Assembly: GCA_032160705.1 (NCBI GenBank)
Contig: JAVHVE010000046.1
Coordinates: 44,633-108,632, forward strand
DNA: 64,000 bases
Source of the DNA: QHXM01 sp032160705
GTDB lineage: Bacteria; Acidobacteriota; Blastocatellia; Pyrinomonadales; Pyrinomonadaceae
Reading direction: 5' to 3'
This document shows positions 10,089 through 20,622 of the stretch, piece after piece (positions within the stretch are counted from its first letter, which is position 1; each line of letters begins with the position of its first letter). The notes beneath the pieces were generated by a model, which was not told the origin of the DNA, made no database searches, and saw only the letters and a list, made by a program, of their open reading frames with translations. A program made the position numbers and the translations under genes.

Positions 10089-11079
10089 GCTGCGCTGGAA
10101 TCCGCTGCTGGGAGAATGGGTGGCGACGGCCACGCACAGGCAGGAGCGCACGTTCCTGCCGCCCGCAGATTTCTGCCCGCTCTGCCCGACAAAGCCTGGC
10201 GGTTTCCCCACGGAAGTTCCAGAATCTGATTACGACATCGTCGTCTTTGAGAACCGCTTTCCGAGTTTACGAAGTGCGCCGCCCGCGCCTGCTGTCGAAG
10301 GCAGCGAACTCTACCCGGTACGCCCCGGCCAGGGAGTTTGTGAGGTCGTGCTCTACAGTCCCAATCACTCTTCGACACTCGCCTCAGAACCCGTCGAGCA
10401 AATCTATAAACTCGTCCAGGTCTGGACAGATCGCTTCCGCGCGCTCGACGCTCTCTCCTTCGTTGATTACGTCTTCATCTTCGAGAACAAGGGCGAGGCC
10501 ATCGGCGTCACGCTCCATCATCCGCACGGGCAGATTTACGCCTACCCGTTCATCCCGCCGCGCGTGTTGACGGAGTTGGAGCAATCAATCAAGCATCATC
10601 AACAGACCGGGCGCTGTCTGATCTGCGACATCGTCAACGATGAGCGGCGAGACGGGCGGCGCATCGTCGCGGAGAACGCATCTTTCGTCGCCTACGTCCC
10701 GTTCTTCGCACGCTATCCTTACGAAGTGCACATCGCGCCGTCGCGCCACCTGCAAGCGCTCTCCGACATGGAAGACAAAGAGCAGCGCGAGCTGGCCGCG
10801 ATGCTCAAGATGATTCTCACGGCTTACGACCGTCTCTTCAATCTGTCGTTCCCCTACATGATGGTTTTGCACGGGCGTCCATCGGACGGCGGCGATTATG
10901 ACTACTACCATTTTCATATAGAGTTCTACCCGCCGCTGAGGACGGCGACGAAGCTCAAATATCTCGCCGGAAGTGAAACCGGCGCGGGCATGTTCATCAA
11001 CGATACGCTGGCCGAAGAGAAAGCGGCAGAACTACGCGGACGCGTCCAGCGGGTTGTCTGGGCGAGCGAGAAAGGGTGA
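10081..11079 (+). CDS. galT: Galactose-1-phosphate uridylyltransferase
   Basis: 332 residues from GTG 10081; the frame is open further upstream (10003), but GTG with GGAGGAGGA just before it is the natural start and gives SELRWNPLLGEWV, the normal family N-terminus. The catalytic motif HHPHGQIYAYP holds the uridylylated histidine. A zinc-type CPLCP pair and a second His-rich C-terminal segment (YYHFHIEFYPP) are present. It exchanges UMP between UDP-glucose and galactose-1-phosphate in the Leloir pathway. It overlaps the small ORF upstream by 8 bases and galK downstream by 4 bases (GTGA), showing one operon fed by galactose from the GH2 enzyme. Confidence 0.95.
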   Translation: MSELRWNPLLGEWVATATHRQERTFLPPADFCPLCPTKPGGFPTEVPESDYDIVVFENRFPSLRSAPPAPAVEGSELYPVRPGQGVCEVVLYSPNHSSTLASEPVEQIYKLVQVWTDRFRALDALSFVDYVFIFENKGEAIGVTLHHPHGQIYAYPFIPPRVLTELEQSIKHHQQTGRCLICDIVNDERRDGRRIVAENASFVAYVPFFARYPYEVHIAPSRHLQALSDMEDKEQRELAAMLKMILTAYDRLFNLSFPYMMVLHGRPSDGGDYDYYHFHIEFYPPLRTATKLKYLAGSETGAGMFINDTLAEEKAAELRGRVQRVVWASEKG

Positions 11080-12251
11080 AGGAATTGATCGAGCGGGAGG
11101 CGCTTTGCAAAGCATTTAACGAACGGTACGGGCGAGCACCCCGTCTGTTCAGCGCCCCCGGTCGCGTCAATCTCATCGGCGAGCACACGGATTATAACGA
11201 GGGTTTCGTCCTGCCGATGGCGATTGATTGCGAAACGATGGTCGCCGCCGCAGCGCGTGATGATCGCTGCGTGCGCGCCTTCTCTTTGAATGTCAACGAA
11301 GCTGTTGAATTCGATCTCGACCATCCTGGGACACCTCGTCGCGGGCTGTGGCTCGATTACCTGGAAGGTGTGGCGTGGGCTTTGGAACAGGACGGGGTGC
11401 GCTTGCGCGGGGCTGACCTGATAATCTCTTCGGACGTGCCCACAGGCGCTGGACTCTCGTCTTCCGCTGCGCTCGAAGTCTCGGTTGGGCTGGCTCTCGC
11501 GTGCGTGTCGGGGCAGGAAGTGGATAGGGTCAAGCTGGCGCTCGCAGGCCAGCGCGCCGAGCACGAATACGTCGGCACGAAGTGCGGCATCATGGATCAG
11601 TTCGTCGCCACACTCGGACGTGCCGGAAACGCCCTGCTGATTGATTGCCGCCACTTGACTGCTTCGCTCGTGCCGCTCGATACGTCGCACACACGGATAG
11701 TCATCTGCGACACGCTGGTCAAGCATGAGCTGTCCTCCTCGGAGTACAACACGCGGCGCGCTGAATGCGAGCGCGGGGTCGAGATTCTCAGGGAAGTCAT
11801 GCCGGAGATTCGCGCTTTGCGCGATGTCAGCGTCGCAGATTTTGAACGTTATGAGGAGAGTCTTCCGCAGCCCATCCGACGGCGCTGTCGCCACGTCGTC
11901 ACGGAGAACGAGCGCACGCTCCTTGCGGCGGAAGCCCTGCGGCGTGCCGATATGGAAGAGATGGGGCGCTTGATGAAGCAATCGCACCGCTCTTTGCGAG
12001 ACGATTACGAAGTCAGTTGCGCTGAGCTGGATTTGCTGGTAGAGATTGCGGGAAACTTCCATGATTGCCTGGGAGCGCGGATGACGGGCGGTGGGTTCGG
12101 TGGTTCAACCGTCAACCTCGTTCGCCGCGACGCGCTCGCAAAATTTCAGGAAGCAATCTCCAGCGAATACTCTCGCGTCACCAACATCAGCCCGAACATC
12201 TACGTCTCGGACGCGGGCGATGGAGCAAAGGAAGTGACAAGTGACAGGTGA
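11076..12251 (+). CDS. galK: Galactokinase
   Basis: 391 residues from GTG 11076, overlapping the galT stop as GTGA. All GHMP kinase motifs are present: GRVNLIGEHTDYNEGFVLP (galactokinase signature), GAGLSSSAALEVSVGLA (ATP loop) and MTGGGFGGSTVNLV near the C-terminus. It phosphorylates galactose at C1 in the cytoplasm, the step before GalT. The last few codons (EVTSDR, then TGA) are made from the left arm of a heptamer hairpin, so the repeat appears to have inserted at or overrun the original 3' end. Length is normal for the family. Confidence 0.96.
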   Translation: MKELIEREALCKAFNERYGRAPRLFSAPGRVNLIGEHTDYNEGFVLPMAIDCETMVAAAARDDRCVRAFSLNVNEAVEFDLDHPGTPRRGLWLDYLEGVAWALEQDGVRLRGADLIISSDVPTGAGLSSSAALEVSVGLALACVSGQEVDRVKLALAGQRAEHEYVGTKCGIMDQFVATLGRAGNALLIDCRHLTASLVPLDTSHTRIVICDTLVKHELSSSEYNTRRAECERGVEILREVMPEIRALRDVSVADFERYEESLPQPIRRRCRHVVTENERTLLAAEALRRADMEEMGRLMKQSHRSLRDDYEVSCAELDLLVEIAGNFHDCLGARMTGGGFGGSTVNLVRRDALAKFQEAISSEYSRVTNISPNIYVSDAGDGAKEVTSDR

Positions 12252-12309
12252 CAGGTGACAAGAGAAAAGCACGTTCTTACTTGTCACCTGTCACCTGTCA
12301 CCTGTCACC
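12234..12309 (+). repeat. Heptamer-unit inverted repeat (GTGACAG type)
   Basis: Left arm 12234-12262 is tandem copies of GTGACAA/GTGACAG. Right arm 12280-12309 is the complementary CTTGTCACCTGTCACC series. The loop is about 17 bases. It begins inside the galK stop region and ends 8 bases before the lacI-type ATG. It could act as a transcription attenuator between galK and the regulator gene, but the heptamer make-up suggests an interspersed element. Confidence 0.85.
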
Positions 12310-12317
12310 CACCAATT

Positions 12318-13418
12318 ATGCGTATCAAAGATGTCGCGCGTGAGGCGGGCGTTTCGACGGCGACCGTTTCGCACGTGATTAACAACACCCGATATGTTTC
12401 CGCTGAAGTTCGGGCGCGTGTGCTCGAAGCCATTGAGCGCTGCGACTACTACCCGAACGCGCAGGCGCGTAGTCTCGCTTCAGGGCGCAGCCATACGCTG
12501 GGAATTCTGATCTCTGATATTGTCAACCCGTTCTTCCCGGAACTCGTGAAAAGCATCGAGACGGCGGCTTTCGAGCGCGGCTACGATGTGGTGCTGGCGA
12601 ACACGAGCTACGACGCCGAGCGAACGTCTAACTACGTTCGTCGCCTGATCGAGCGCAAGGTGGCGGGTGTGGCCCTGATGACTTCAGAACTTGACACAGC
12701 GTTGATTGACGAACTGGCACGCCGCGATGTCTGCGTCGTCTTTCTAGACCTCGGCTCTTCGGGAGAGCGCATGAGCAATTTAGTAGTCAATTACGCGGTG
12801 GGGATTAAAGAGGCGATCCAGCACCTGGTGGCGCTCGGCCACCGGCAGATAGCCTACATCAGTGGCCCTGTCCGCCTGCGCTCGGCGGCCAAACGGCGCG
12901 AGGCGTTTAGCGAGTGCGTGGCCGAGCATCTTCCGGGCGCTCGCCCGGCAATTTACGAAGGGGATTTCAAGATTGAGGGCGGGCGACGCGCGGCTTACGA
13001 GATCATCGAGCGAGGACGGATGCCGACGGCTGTGATGGCGGCGAACGATTTGATGGCGCTTGGCGCGATGCAGGAGTTTCGTGCGGCGGGGCTCAAGATT
13101 CCCTACGACATCTCCATCGTCGGCTTCGACGACATCGCGTTCAGTGCGCTGACAGACCCACCGCTGACGACCATCTGCCTGCCGCGCATGGAACTGGGTC
13201 GTCGCGCAGTCGAAGCCTTGATGATGACGATTGAACATCCAGACAGGCAGGGCGTGGAAATACATATTCCGACTTATCTGGTCATGCGCGGCTCAACTGC
13301 GCCTGCTCGCGCCACGCGCGCCGATAGCTCGAACAAGCCGGTGCGCGAGCGGAAGAAGAAGAAGACTGAAGGCAAAAGCAGCGGCAGAAAAAATAAAAAA
13401 CGCACCACCGCAATTTAA
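12318..13418 (+). CDS. LacI-family transcriptional regulator
   Basis: 366 residues from ATG 12318. The frame is open back to 12255, but that part is only translated repeat arm. The N-terminus is a classic LacI helix-turn-helix (MRIKDVAREAGVSTATVSHVIN) followed by the hinge (NAQARSLASGRSHTLGILI) and a periplasmic-binding-like effector domain (FPELVKSIETAAFERGYD; AVMAANDLMALGAMQEF; ISIVGFDDIAFSALTDPPLTTI). It probably represses or activates the sugar locus in response to an imported sugar. Oddity: the C-terminus is a strongly basic tail of about 25 residues rich in Lys and Arg (KKKKTEGKSSGRKNKKR), uncommon in this family. Confidence 0.92.
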   Translation: MRIKDVAREAGVSTATVSHVINNTRYVSAEVRARVLEAIERCDYYPNAQARSLASGRSHTLGILISDIVNPFFPELVKSIETAAFERGYDVVLANTSYDAERTSNYVRRLIERKVAGVALMTSELDTALIDELARRDVCVVFLDLGSSGERMSNLVVNYAVGIKEAIQHLVALGHRQIAYISGPVRLRSAAKRREAFSECVAEHLPGARPAIYEGDFKIEGGRRAAYEIIERGRMPTAVMAANDLMALGAMQEFRAAGLKIPYDISIVGFDDIAFSALTDPPLTTICLPRMELGRRAVEALMMTIEHPDRQGVEIHIPTYLVMRGSTAPARATRADSSNKPVRERKKKKTEGKSSGRKNKKRTTAI

Positions 13419-13439
13419 GACTAAGAGACTGGAGAGGAC

Positions 13440-15059
13440 ATGAAGCCCACACGATTCATCATGCGCTGGCGCTCGCTCGCCTTAGGCCTAATCCTGCTCG
13501 GCGTTTCCTTGAGCGCAAGCGTCATGGCGCAGCAGCGCGGCACTTACACCAACCCGGTCGCGGCGGGCGATTTTCCCGACCCGTCGGTGATTCGCGTCGG
13601 GCAGGACTACTGGGCCGCAGCCACCTCAAGCGAGTGGGCACCGGAGTTTCCTATCCTGCATTCGACAGACCTGATTAACTGGGAAGTCGTCGGCGCAGTC
13701 TTTGAGCGCCGCCCGGAGTGGTCTACGGGAAGCTACTGGGCACCGGAAATCTCGCAATATCGCGGGCGCTTCTTCATCTATTACGCCGCGCGTAAAAAAA
13801 GCGGCTCGCTCTGCGTTGCGGTCGCCACTGCCGCGCGACCGCAAGGCCCTTACAGGGATCATGGGCCGCTCGTTTGCCAGGAGGTCGGCTCGATTGACGG
13901 CTTCCCCGTGACGGATGAACGTGGTCGCCGCTACCTGCTCTGGAAGGAAGATGGGAACAGCGTCAGCAAGCCGACGCCAATCTGGGCGCAACAGCTCTCG
14001 GCGGACGGAACGCGGCTCGTCGGCGAGCGGCGCGAAATCCTGCGCAACGACCAGCCCTGGGAAAAGCACGCTTCGTTGCCTTACGGTGATCTGATCGAAG
14101 GGCCTGCCATCGTTCGTCACAATGGGTGGTTCTACATGTTCTACTCTGGAAACTTCTGCTGCGCGCGCGAGTGCAATTACATGATGGGCGTGGCGCGCTC
14201 GCGCAAACTTCTGGGGCCTTGGGAGAAGAATCCTGCGAATCCGATTCTCGCGGGCAACGACAACTGGAAATGTCCGGGACACGGAACAGTCGTGACAGAT
14301 GCGCGCGGGCGCGACTGGTTGATGTACCATGCCATGCATCCAAAAGATTTTGTTTACGTCGGTCGCCAGGCTTTGCTCGACGAGGTGAAGTGGGGCGCGA
14401 ACGGCTGGCCGACGATTAACGAAGGCAAGGGGCCAAGCTCCCACGCCGCCGCGCCGATGAACAATCGCGAGCTGAACGCCGAGTATAAATTCTTCGACGA
14501 CTTCGTCGCTCCACGCATACGCCCGGGCTGGCAGTGGCCGCAGGCGAACGAGCCAGTCATCTCTATCGAGACGGCGCGGCAAGGCTGGCTCGTGCTCGCT
14601 CCCACAGAGGCGCAGGCCGCGAGCGTTACCGGCGCGGTGGTCGCACGCTCGACCACTGTCGGCGATTACACAGCGACGACCGTTGTGGAGACAAGCAGGC
14701 TGACAGGGGGCGCGATGGCCGGACTTTCCGCCTACGGGGAGACGGAGAACGCGCTCGGATTAAGCGTCGGCGACGGCAAGCTTGTCCTCTGGCGGCGCGA
14801 GAAGAACGAGCAGCGCACACTGGAAACGATTGACGCGCCGCCGGGCACATCGCTTCATTTGCGAATGCGTGCGCGCGATGGCCAGCGCTATCGCTTCTCC
14901 GTCAGCCGCGACGGGCGCGATTGGAAGAACGTCGGTGATGAAGTAGATGGAAGCTACCTGCCACCCTGGGATAGAGGCGTGCGCGTGGCGCTCACGGCGG
15001 GCGGGGCACGCGGCATGAGCGCACGATTCGGGTTTCTGCGAATCGAGCCGTCGCGTTAA
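13440..15059 (+). CDS. GH43 hydrolase with C-terminal beta-sandwich domain, secreted
   Basis: 539 residues with a signal peptide ending near SVMAQQ. The propeller spans about residues 30-330: base Asp in VAAGDFPDPSVI, modulating Asp in VGSIDGFPV, acid Glu in GDLIEGPAIVRHNGWFYMFYSG. Residues 340-539 form a beta-sandwich like those in GH43 xylosidases/arabinofuranosidases (YKFFDDFVAPRIRPGWQWP onwards). It is a close paralogue of the gene at 18877, with matching segments such as ARSRKLLGPWEKNPANPI. It probably removes arabinofuranose or xylose side chains. ATG follows GAGAGGAC. It is the first gene of a run with a sugar ABC transporter. Confidence 0.9.
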   Translation: MKPTRFIMRWRSLALGLILLGVSLSASVMAQQRGTYTNPVAAGDFPDPSVIRVGQDYWAAATSSEWAPEFPILHSTDLINWEVVGAVFERRPEWSTGSYWAPEISQYRGRFFIYYAARKKSGSLCVAVATAARPQGPYRDHGPLVCQEVGSIDGFPVTDERGRRYLLWKEDGNSVSKPTPIWAQQLSADGTRLVGERREILRNDQPWEKHASLPYGDLIEGPAIVRHNGWFYMFYSGNFCCARECNYMMGVARSRKLLGPWEKNPANPILAGNDNWKCPGHGTVVTDARGRDWLMYHAMHPKDFVYVGRQALLDEVKWGANGWPTINEGKGPSSHAAAPMNNRELNAEYKFFDDFVAPRIRPGWQWPQANEPVISIETARQGWLVLAPTEAQAASVTGAVVARSTTVGDYTATTVVETSRLTGGAMAGLSAYGETENALGLSVGDGKLVLWRREKNEQRTLETIDAPPGTSLHLRMRARDGQRYRFSVSRDGRDWKNVGDEVDGSYLPPWDRGVRVALTAGGARGMSARFGFLRIEPSR

Positions 15060-15113
15060 ATAATTTTCTAGCGTAAGCGACTTTTGAGACAAAAACTAAC
15101 TGGAGAGAAAATC

Positions 15114-16118
15114 ATGAAATCGCGCATCAACAGACGACCCGTAATGGTCTTCGCTTTGGTAGTCCTCGCCGTTGCGGCACTCGCGCTCGCAGGTTGCAGG
15201 AAGGAAGGTGGCAGCAGCAGCGGCGCTGGAGGCAAGAAAGAAGGGAAGCTGCGCATCGGCTTTTCGCAGATGGAGAATAACGGCCCGTGGCGCATCGCCG
15301 AAACAAAGAGTATGCGCGACGAGGCAGCAAAGCGCGCCGACCGCTTTGAGTTGGTCGTGACGGACGCGCGCGGAGACATCGCCAACCAGATCGCCAACGT
15401 CGAGGATTTAATCGCGCAGCGCGTTGACGCCATTTTCCTCGCGCCGCAGCAGGAGAAAGGTTTCGAGGGGGTCTTGCAGGCTGCCCGCGACGCCAAAATC
15501 CCTGTCTTCCTCCTCGACCGTGAAGTCGAAGGCGCTCCCGGTCAGGATTTCATCACGTTCATCGGCTCGAACTTCGTGGAAGAAGGCAAGCGCGCAGGTG
15601 AGTGGCTGGCGAAGCAGACGAACGGCAAGGCAGGCATTATCGAACTGCTCGGCACGGCTGGCGCGTCGGTTGCGCGCGACCGTCACGACGGATTTGCAGA
15701 GGCGATTAAGGCGCACCCGGACATGAAAATCATCGCCTCGCAGACCGCCAACTTCACGCGCGCCGAAGGGCAGAAGGTGATGGAGAATCTGATTCAGGCG
15801 CACGGCAAAACTATTACAGCCGTCTACACGCACAACGACGAAATGGCTCTGGGTGCGATTCAGGCGTTGAAGGCCGCCGGGATGCAGCCCGGAAAAGACG
15901 TGCTGATCGTTTCGGTTGACGGTCAAAAATCTGCGCTCGAAGCCATCATGCGCGGCGAGATGAACGTCACCGTCGAATGCAACCCGCGCTTTGGCCCCGT
16001 CGCCTTCGACACGCTCGAAAAATTTCTCAAGGGCGAAAAGATCGAGCCGAAGATCATCGTCCCGGACAAATTCTTCGACCCGTCGAACGCGGCGCAATAC
16101 GTGAACGAAGCATACTGA
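15114..16118 (+). CDS. Sugar ABC transporter substrate-binding lipoprotein, YtfQ-like
   Basis: 334 residues from ATG 15114, with GGAGAG eight bases upstream; the earlier in-frame start lacks a ribosome site. The signal peptide ends in ALALAGC, a lipobox, so this is a lipoprotein. The mature part (KLRIGFSQMENNGPWRIAET, LIAQRVDAIFLAPQQ, IPVFLLDREV, GASVARDRHDGFAEAIK, YTHNDEMALGAIQALK) closely follows the periplasmic binding protein YtfQ, which binds galactofuranose. Together with the ATPase and two permeases downstream it forms a furanose-type importer; neighbouring GH43 enzymes suggest arabinofuranose as an alternative ligand. Coordinated in one operon with 16228-21627. Confidence 0.9.
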   Translation: MKSRINRRPVMVFALVVLAVAALALAGCRKEGGSSSGAGGKKEGKLRIGFSQMENNGPWRIAETKSMRDEAAKRADRFELVVTDARGDIANQIANVEDLIAQRVDAIFLAPQQEKGFEGVLQAARDAKIPVFLLDREVEGAPGQDFITFIGSNFVEEGKRAGEWLAKQTNGKAGIIELLGTAGASVARDRHDGFAEAIKAHPDMKIIASQTANFTRAEGQKVMENLIQAHGKTITAVYTHNDEMALGAIQALKAAGMQPGKDVLIVSVDGQKSALEAIMRGEMNVTVECNPRFGPVAFDTLEKFLKGEKIEPKIIVPDKFFDPSNAAQYVNEAY

Positions 16119-16127
16119 CGAAAGGAA

Positions 16128-16224
16128 GGAGTCAGAAGACAGAAGTCAGAAGACAGAATAAAAACAAAAGCGGTTCTCCGCCTTATCCATTCTGTCTCCT
16201 GTCTTCTGTCTTCTGACTCCTGCA
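16128..16224 (+). repeat. Heptamer-unit inverted repeat (GTCAGAA/GACAGAA type)
   Basis: Left arm 16128-16159 is alternating GTCAGAA and GACAGAA units. Right arm 16191-16224 is the complementary TCTGTCTCCTGTCTTCTGTC series. The loop contains CGGTTCTCCGCCTTAT, which is the reverse complement of the loop core in the repeats near 17800 and 21685. Lies between the binding-protein and ATPase genes. Confidence 0.85.
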
Positions 16225-16227
16225 CTT

Positions 16228-17802
<1,575 letters not shown>

Positions 17803-17901
17803 AGCAGCGGAGAACCACTGTGACAGATTTTCTTTTCTTCTGGATTCTGGCTTCTGCCTCCTGAATTCTGCTTTTGATTAACTCCTGCCCTTGGAGGGCT
17901 C

Positions 17902-18870
17902 ATGTCTGATGCTGCAAAAGTAAAGGGCGCGGTGGGGAGAAGGTCGAGCCTGGCCGATTACGCTCCGACGTATGGTGCGGCGGCTGCGCTGTTGTTGCTC
18001 GTCGTCGCCAACATGATCTTCACTCCGAATTTTTCGGACGTTAATAACTTTCGCAACATTCTGCTCCAAGTCGCGCCGACTGTGCTGGTCGCCGTCGGCA
18101 TGACGCTGGTCATCGCCACCGGCGGCATAGACCTTTCGGTCGGCTCAATTATGGCGATTGCTTCGGCGATTGGAGCTGTGACGCTCGGCAGCGGCGTCGG
18201 CGTTGCCATCCTGCTGGCGCTCTTTATCTCGGTCGTCGCCGGAACGTTCAACGGCACGCTCATCTCGGTCTTTCGCATCCAGCCCATCATCGTCACGCTC
18301 GCGCTGCTCATTTCGGGTCGCGGCGTCGCGCAGGTCATCAGCCACGGCGGGGAATTGATTCCGTTCGATAACCCGACGTTCGAGTATCTGGGCAAAGGTT
18401 ACGTTGGGCCTTTCCCCGTGCAGGTGCTGGTTATGTTCATCGTGGTCGCCGCCGCGATCTTCGTGATGCGTGCGACCGCATTCGGGCGTTACGTGGCGGC
18501 GGTGGGGGGCAACGAAGCGGCGGCGCGGCTCTCAGGCGTGAAAGTTCATCGAACGAAGATCGCAGTCTATGCCATCAGCGGCCTGCTCGCAGGACTCGCC
18601 GGGTTGATCGAGACGGCGCGTTTGGGAGCGAGCGACGCGCAGAAGGTGGGCCTCAATATCGAACTCGACGCCATCGCCGCCACGGTCGTCGGCGGCACGC
18701 CTTTGACGGGCGGGCGCGCGACCATCGTCGGCACACTCATCGGCGCGCTCATCATGCAGGTCATCACGACGAGCATCAACATGAAAGGCTACTCCTACGC
18801 CTGGTCGCTCGTCATCAAGGCGGCCATCATTCTCATTGCAGTTTACATTCAGCGACCGAAGGTGGCTTAA
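17902..18870 (+). CDS. Sugar ABC transporter permease (RbsC/YtfT-like)
   Basis: 322 residues, almost entirely hydrophobic helices. It carries the family signature VGMTLVIATGGIDLSVGSIMA and the C-terminal loop VVGGTPLTGGRATIVGTLIGAL that contacts the ATPase. Start ATG has GGAGGG seven bases upstream. One of two non-identical permeases in the operon, the arrangement seen for YtfT plus YjfF. The next gene begins 6 bases after its stop, so a hydrolase is embedded inside the transporter operon. Confidence 0.94.
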   Translation: MSDAAKVKGAVGRRSSLADYAPTYGAAAALLLLVVANMIFTPNFSDVNNFRNILLQVAPTVLVAVGMTLVIATGGIDLSVGSIMAIASAIGAVTLGSGVGVAILLALFISVVAGTFNGTLISVFRIQPIIVTLALLISGRGVAQVISHGGELIPFDNPTFEYLGKGYVGPFPVQVLVMFIVVAAAIFVMRATAFGRYVAAVGGNEAAARLSGVKVHRTKIAVYAISGLLAGLAGLIETARLGASDAQKVGLNIELDAIAATVVGGTPLTGGRATIVGTLIGALIMQVITTSINMKGYSYAWSLVIKAAIILIAVYIQRPKVA

Positions 18871-18876
18871 GAACGA

Positions 18877-20478
18877 ATGACCGCTTCGCCAAAAATGTGC
18901 GCGGCTCTCTTGCTCAGCCTCCTGCTCTCGGCGGGAGCGGCGGCGCAAAGCCAGAGCACTTATACCAACCCTGTGATGGCGGGCGATTATCCAGACCCGT
19001 CTGTGATTCGCGTCCGCGCCGATTTCTGGGCGCTGACGACGACGGGTGGGTGGGCTCCGCATTTTTCCATTCTGCGCTCGACTGACCTGGTCAACTGGCG
19101 CGTGGTCGGCGCGGTTTTCCAGACGCCTCCATTGTGGGTGAAAGATGATTTCTGGGCTCCTGAAATCAGAGAGGACAAGGGGCGCTACTTCGTCTTCTAC
19201 ACGGCGCGGCGCAATGATGGCCCCCGGAAGCGTGGCACGTTGTGCGTGGCGGTCGCAACTGCCAATGCGCCCGCAGGGCCTTACACGGATCACGGTGCTT
19301 TGGTGTGTCAAATCTCCGAATTGAAGAACGTCGGCTCGATTGACGCCTTCTTCGTGCGCGACGAGAATGATGATCCTTACCTGATCTGGAAAGCAGACGG
19401 CAACGATGCCGAGCCTGACGAGCCGACCTCCATCTTCGCCCAGCGACTTGCGGAAGACGGAACGAAACTGTTGGGCAAGCGCAAGGAAATCCTGCGTAAC
19501 ACCGCCGCGTGGGAAAAGCATGTCACCGAGGGGTCTTACATCATCCGGCGCAATGGGTGGTTTTATCATTTCTATTCCGGCAACGCCTGCTGCGGTCGCT
19601 CGTGCGAGTACGCTTTAGGCGTCGCGCGCTCGCGCAAACTTTTAGGGCCGTGGGAAAAGAACCCTGCGAACCCGATTATTGCCGCCAACGAAACGTGGCA
19701 GTGTCCGGGACATGGCAGCATCGTCACCACTTCCGACGGGCGAGATTTTTTGCTCTATCACGCTTACCGAAAGCGAGCGGACGCTTTCAGCATCGGGCGA
19801 GAAGCGGTGCTCGACGAAGTTAAATGGAATGAAAACGGGTGGCCGAGCGTTAACGAGGGTAGGGGCCCGAGCGGCACCGCGCCTGCGCCAATGAATCTCC
19901 CCAATAGCTCCGCGTCAATGGAATTCTTTGACGGCTTCACCAATCCAGAACTGGATGCGTCATGGCAGTGGCCTATGCAGGCCAAGCAGACAGCGCGCGT
20001 AGATGTCGCATCCGGCTATCTCGTCCTCGCGCCCGGAGGCACGCCGCAGAACACGGATAACTTGACGGGCGCGGTGCTGGCGCAGCGGACGAGTTCGGGC
20101 AATTACGTGGCGACCACGGTTGTTGACGCGCGCGGACTGACGGCGGGAGCGACGGCGGGGCTTGCGGCCTATAGCTGGCGCGATGCGGCGGTCGGCATCA
20201 CTTTAGGTGGAGGCCGCGTCTTCGTCTGGCATCGTGACGGCCAGAATCAACAAACGCCCGCCGCGACACCCGCGCCAAACGCGCCGCTCGTTTACCTGCG
20301 CATGACCGTGACGGACGGAGAACAGTTTCGCTTCACCTACAGCGTGAACGGGCGTGATTGGAAGGAACTGGGCGAAGCTGTTTATGCCAGCAACATCGAG
20401 GGCGCGCACGTCGCGCTGACGGCGGGCGGCACAGGCGCGCGCTTCGACTGGGTGAAAATCACGCCGAAGGAGAAATAG
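18877..20478 (+). CDS. GH43 hydrolase with C-terminal beta-sandwich domain, secreted
   Basis: 533 residues with a signal peptide (LLLSLLLSAGAAAQSQ). Base Asp in VMAGDYPDPSVI, modulating Asp in VGSIDAFFV, acid Glu in KHVTEGSYIIRRNGWFYHFYSG. The C-terminal 190 residues are a beta-sandwich (FFDGFTNPELDASWQWPM onwards). It is paralogous to 13440-15059 over its whole length, with local differences around the acid Glu (VTEGSYII against LIEGPAIV) that may mean a different linkage preference. It sits between the two permease genes, 6 bases after the first, so hydrolysis and uptake are co-expressed. Confidence 0.9.
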   Translation: MTASPKMCAALLLSLLLSAGAAAQSQSTYTNPVMAGDYPDPSVIRVRADFWALTTTGGWAPHFSILRSTDLVNWRVVGAVFQTPPLWVKDDFWAPEIREDKGRYFVFYTARRNDGPRKRGTLCVAVATANAPAGPYTDHGALVCQISELKNVGSIDAFFVRDENDDPYLIWKADGNDAEPDEPTSIFAQRLAEDGTKLLGKRKEILRNTAAWEKHVTEGSYIIRRNGWFYHFYSGNACCGRSCEYALGVARSRKLLGPWEKNPANPIIAANETWQCPGHGSIVTTSDGRDFLLYHAYRKRADAFSIGREAVLDEVKWNENGWPSVNEGRGPSGTAPAPMNLPNSSASMEFFDGFTNPELDASWQWPMQAKQTARVDVASGYLVLAPGGTPQNTDNLTGAVLAQRTSSGNYVATTVVDARGLTAGATAGLAAYSWRDAAVGITLGGGRVFVWHRDGQNQQTPAATPAPNAPLVYLRMTVTDGEQFRFTYSVNGRDWKELGEAVYASNIEGAHVALTAGGTGARFDWVKITPKEK

Positions 20479-20576
20479 ACAGGATTAACAGGATGGACAG
20501 GATAAAAGAAAAAGCGTCAAGCAATATTCACCTGCCTTCTCTGCGTAATCTTGATAATCCTGTTAATCCTGTCTAA
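20476..20576 (+). repeat. Inverted repeat with 9-base units (ACAGGATTA type)
   Basis: Left arm 20476-20503 is TAGACAGGATTAACAGGAT plus a further unit. Right arm 20548-20576 is ATAATCCTGTTAATCCTGTCTA. The loop of about 44 bases differs from the heptamer repeats. The left arm starts at the stop codon of the GH43 gene. Confidence 0.8.
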
Positions 20577-20622
20577 TTTCTTCTTCGCTAAGAATGCCTG
20601 TCCCACATGTGGAGGAGGGTAG

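Noticed and set aside
12255..12317. Upstream start of the LacI-family gene
   Set aside because: The extra codons are only repeat-arm sequence; ATG 12318 gives the standard N-terminus.
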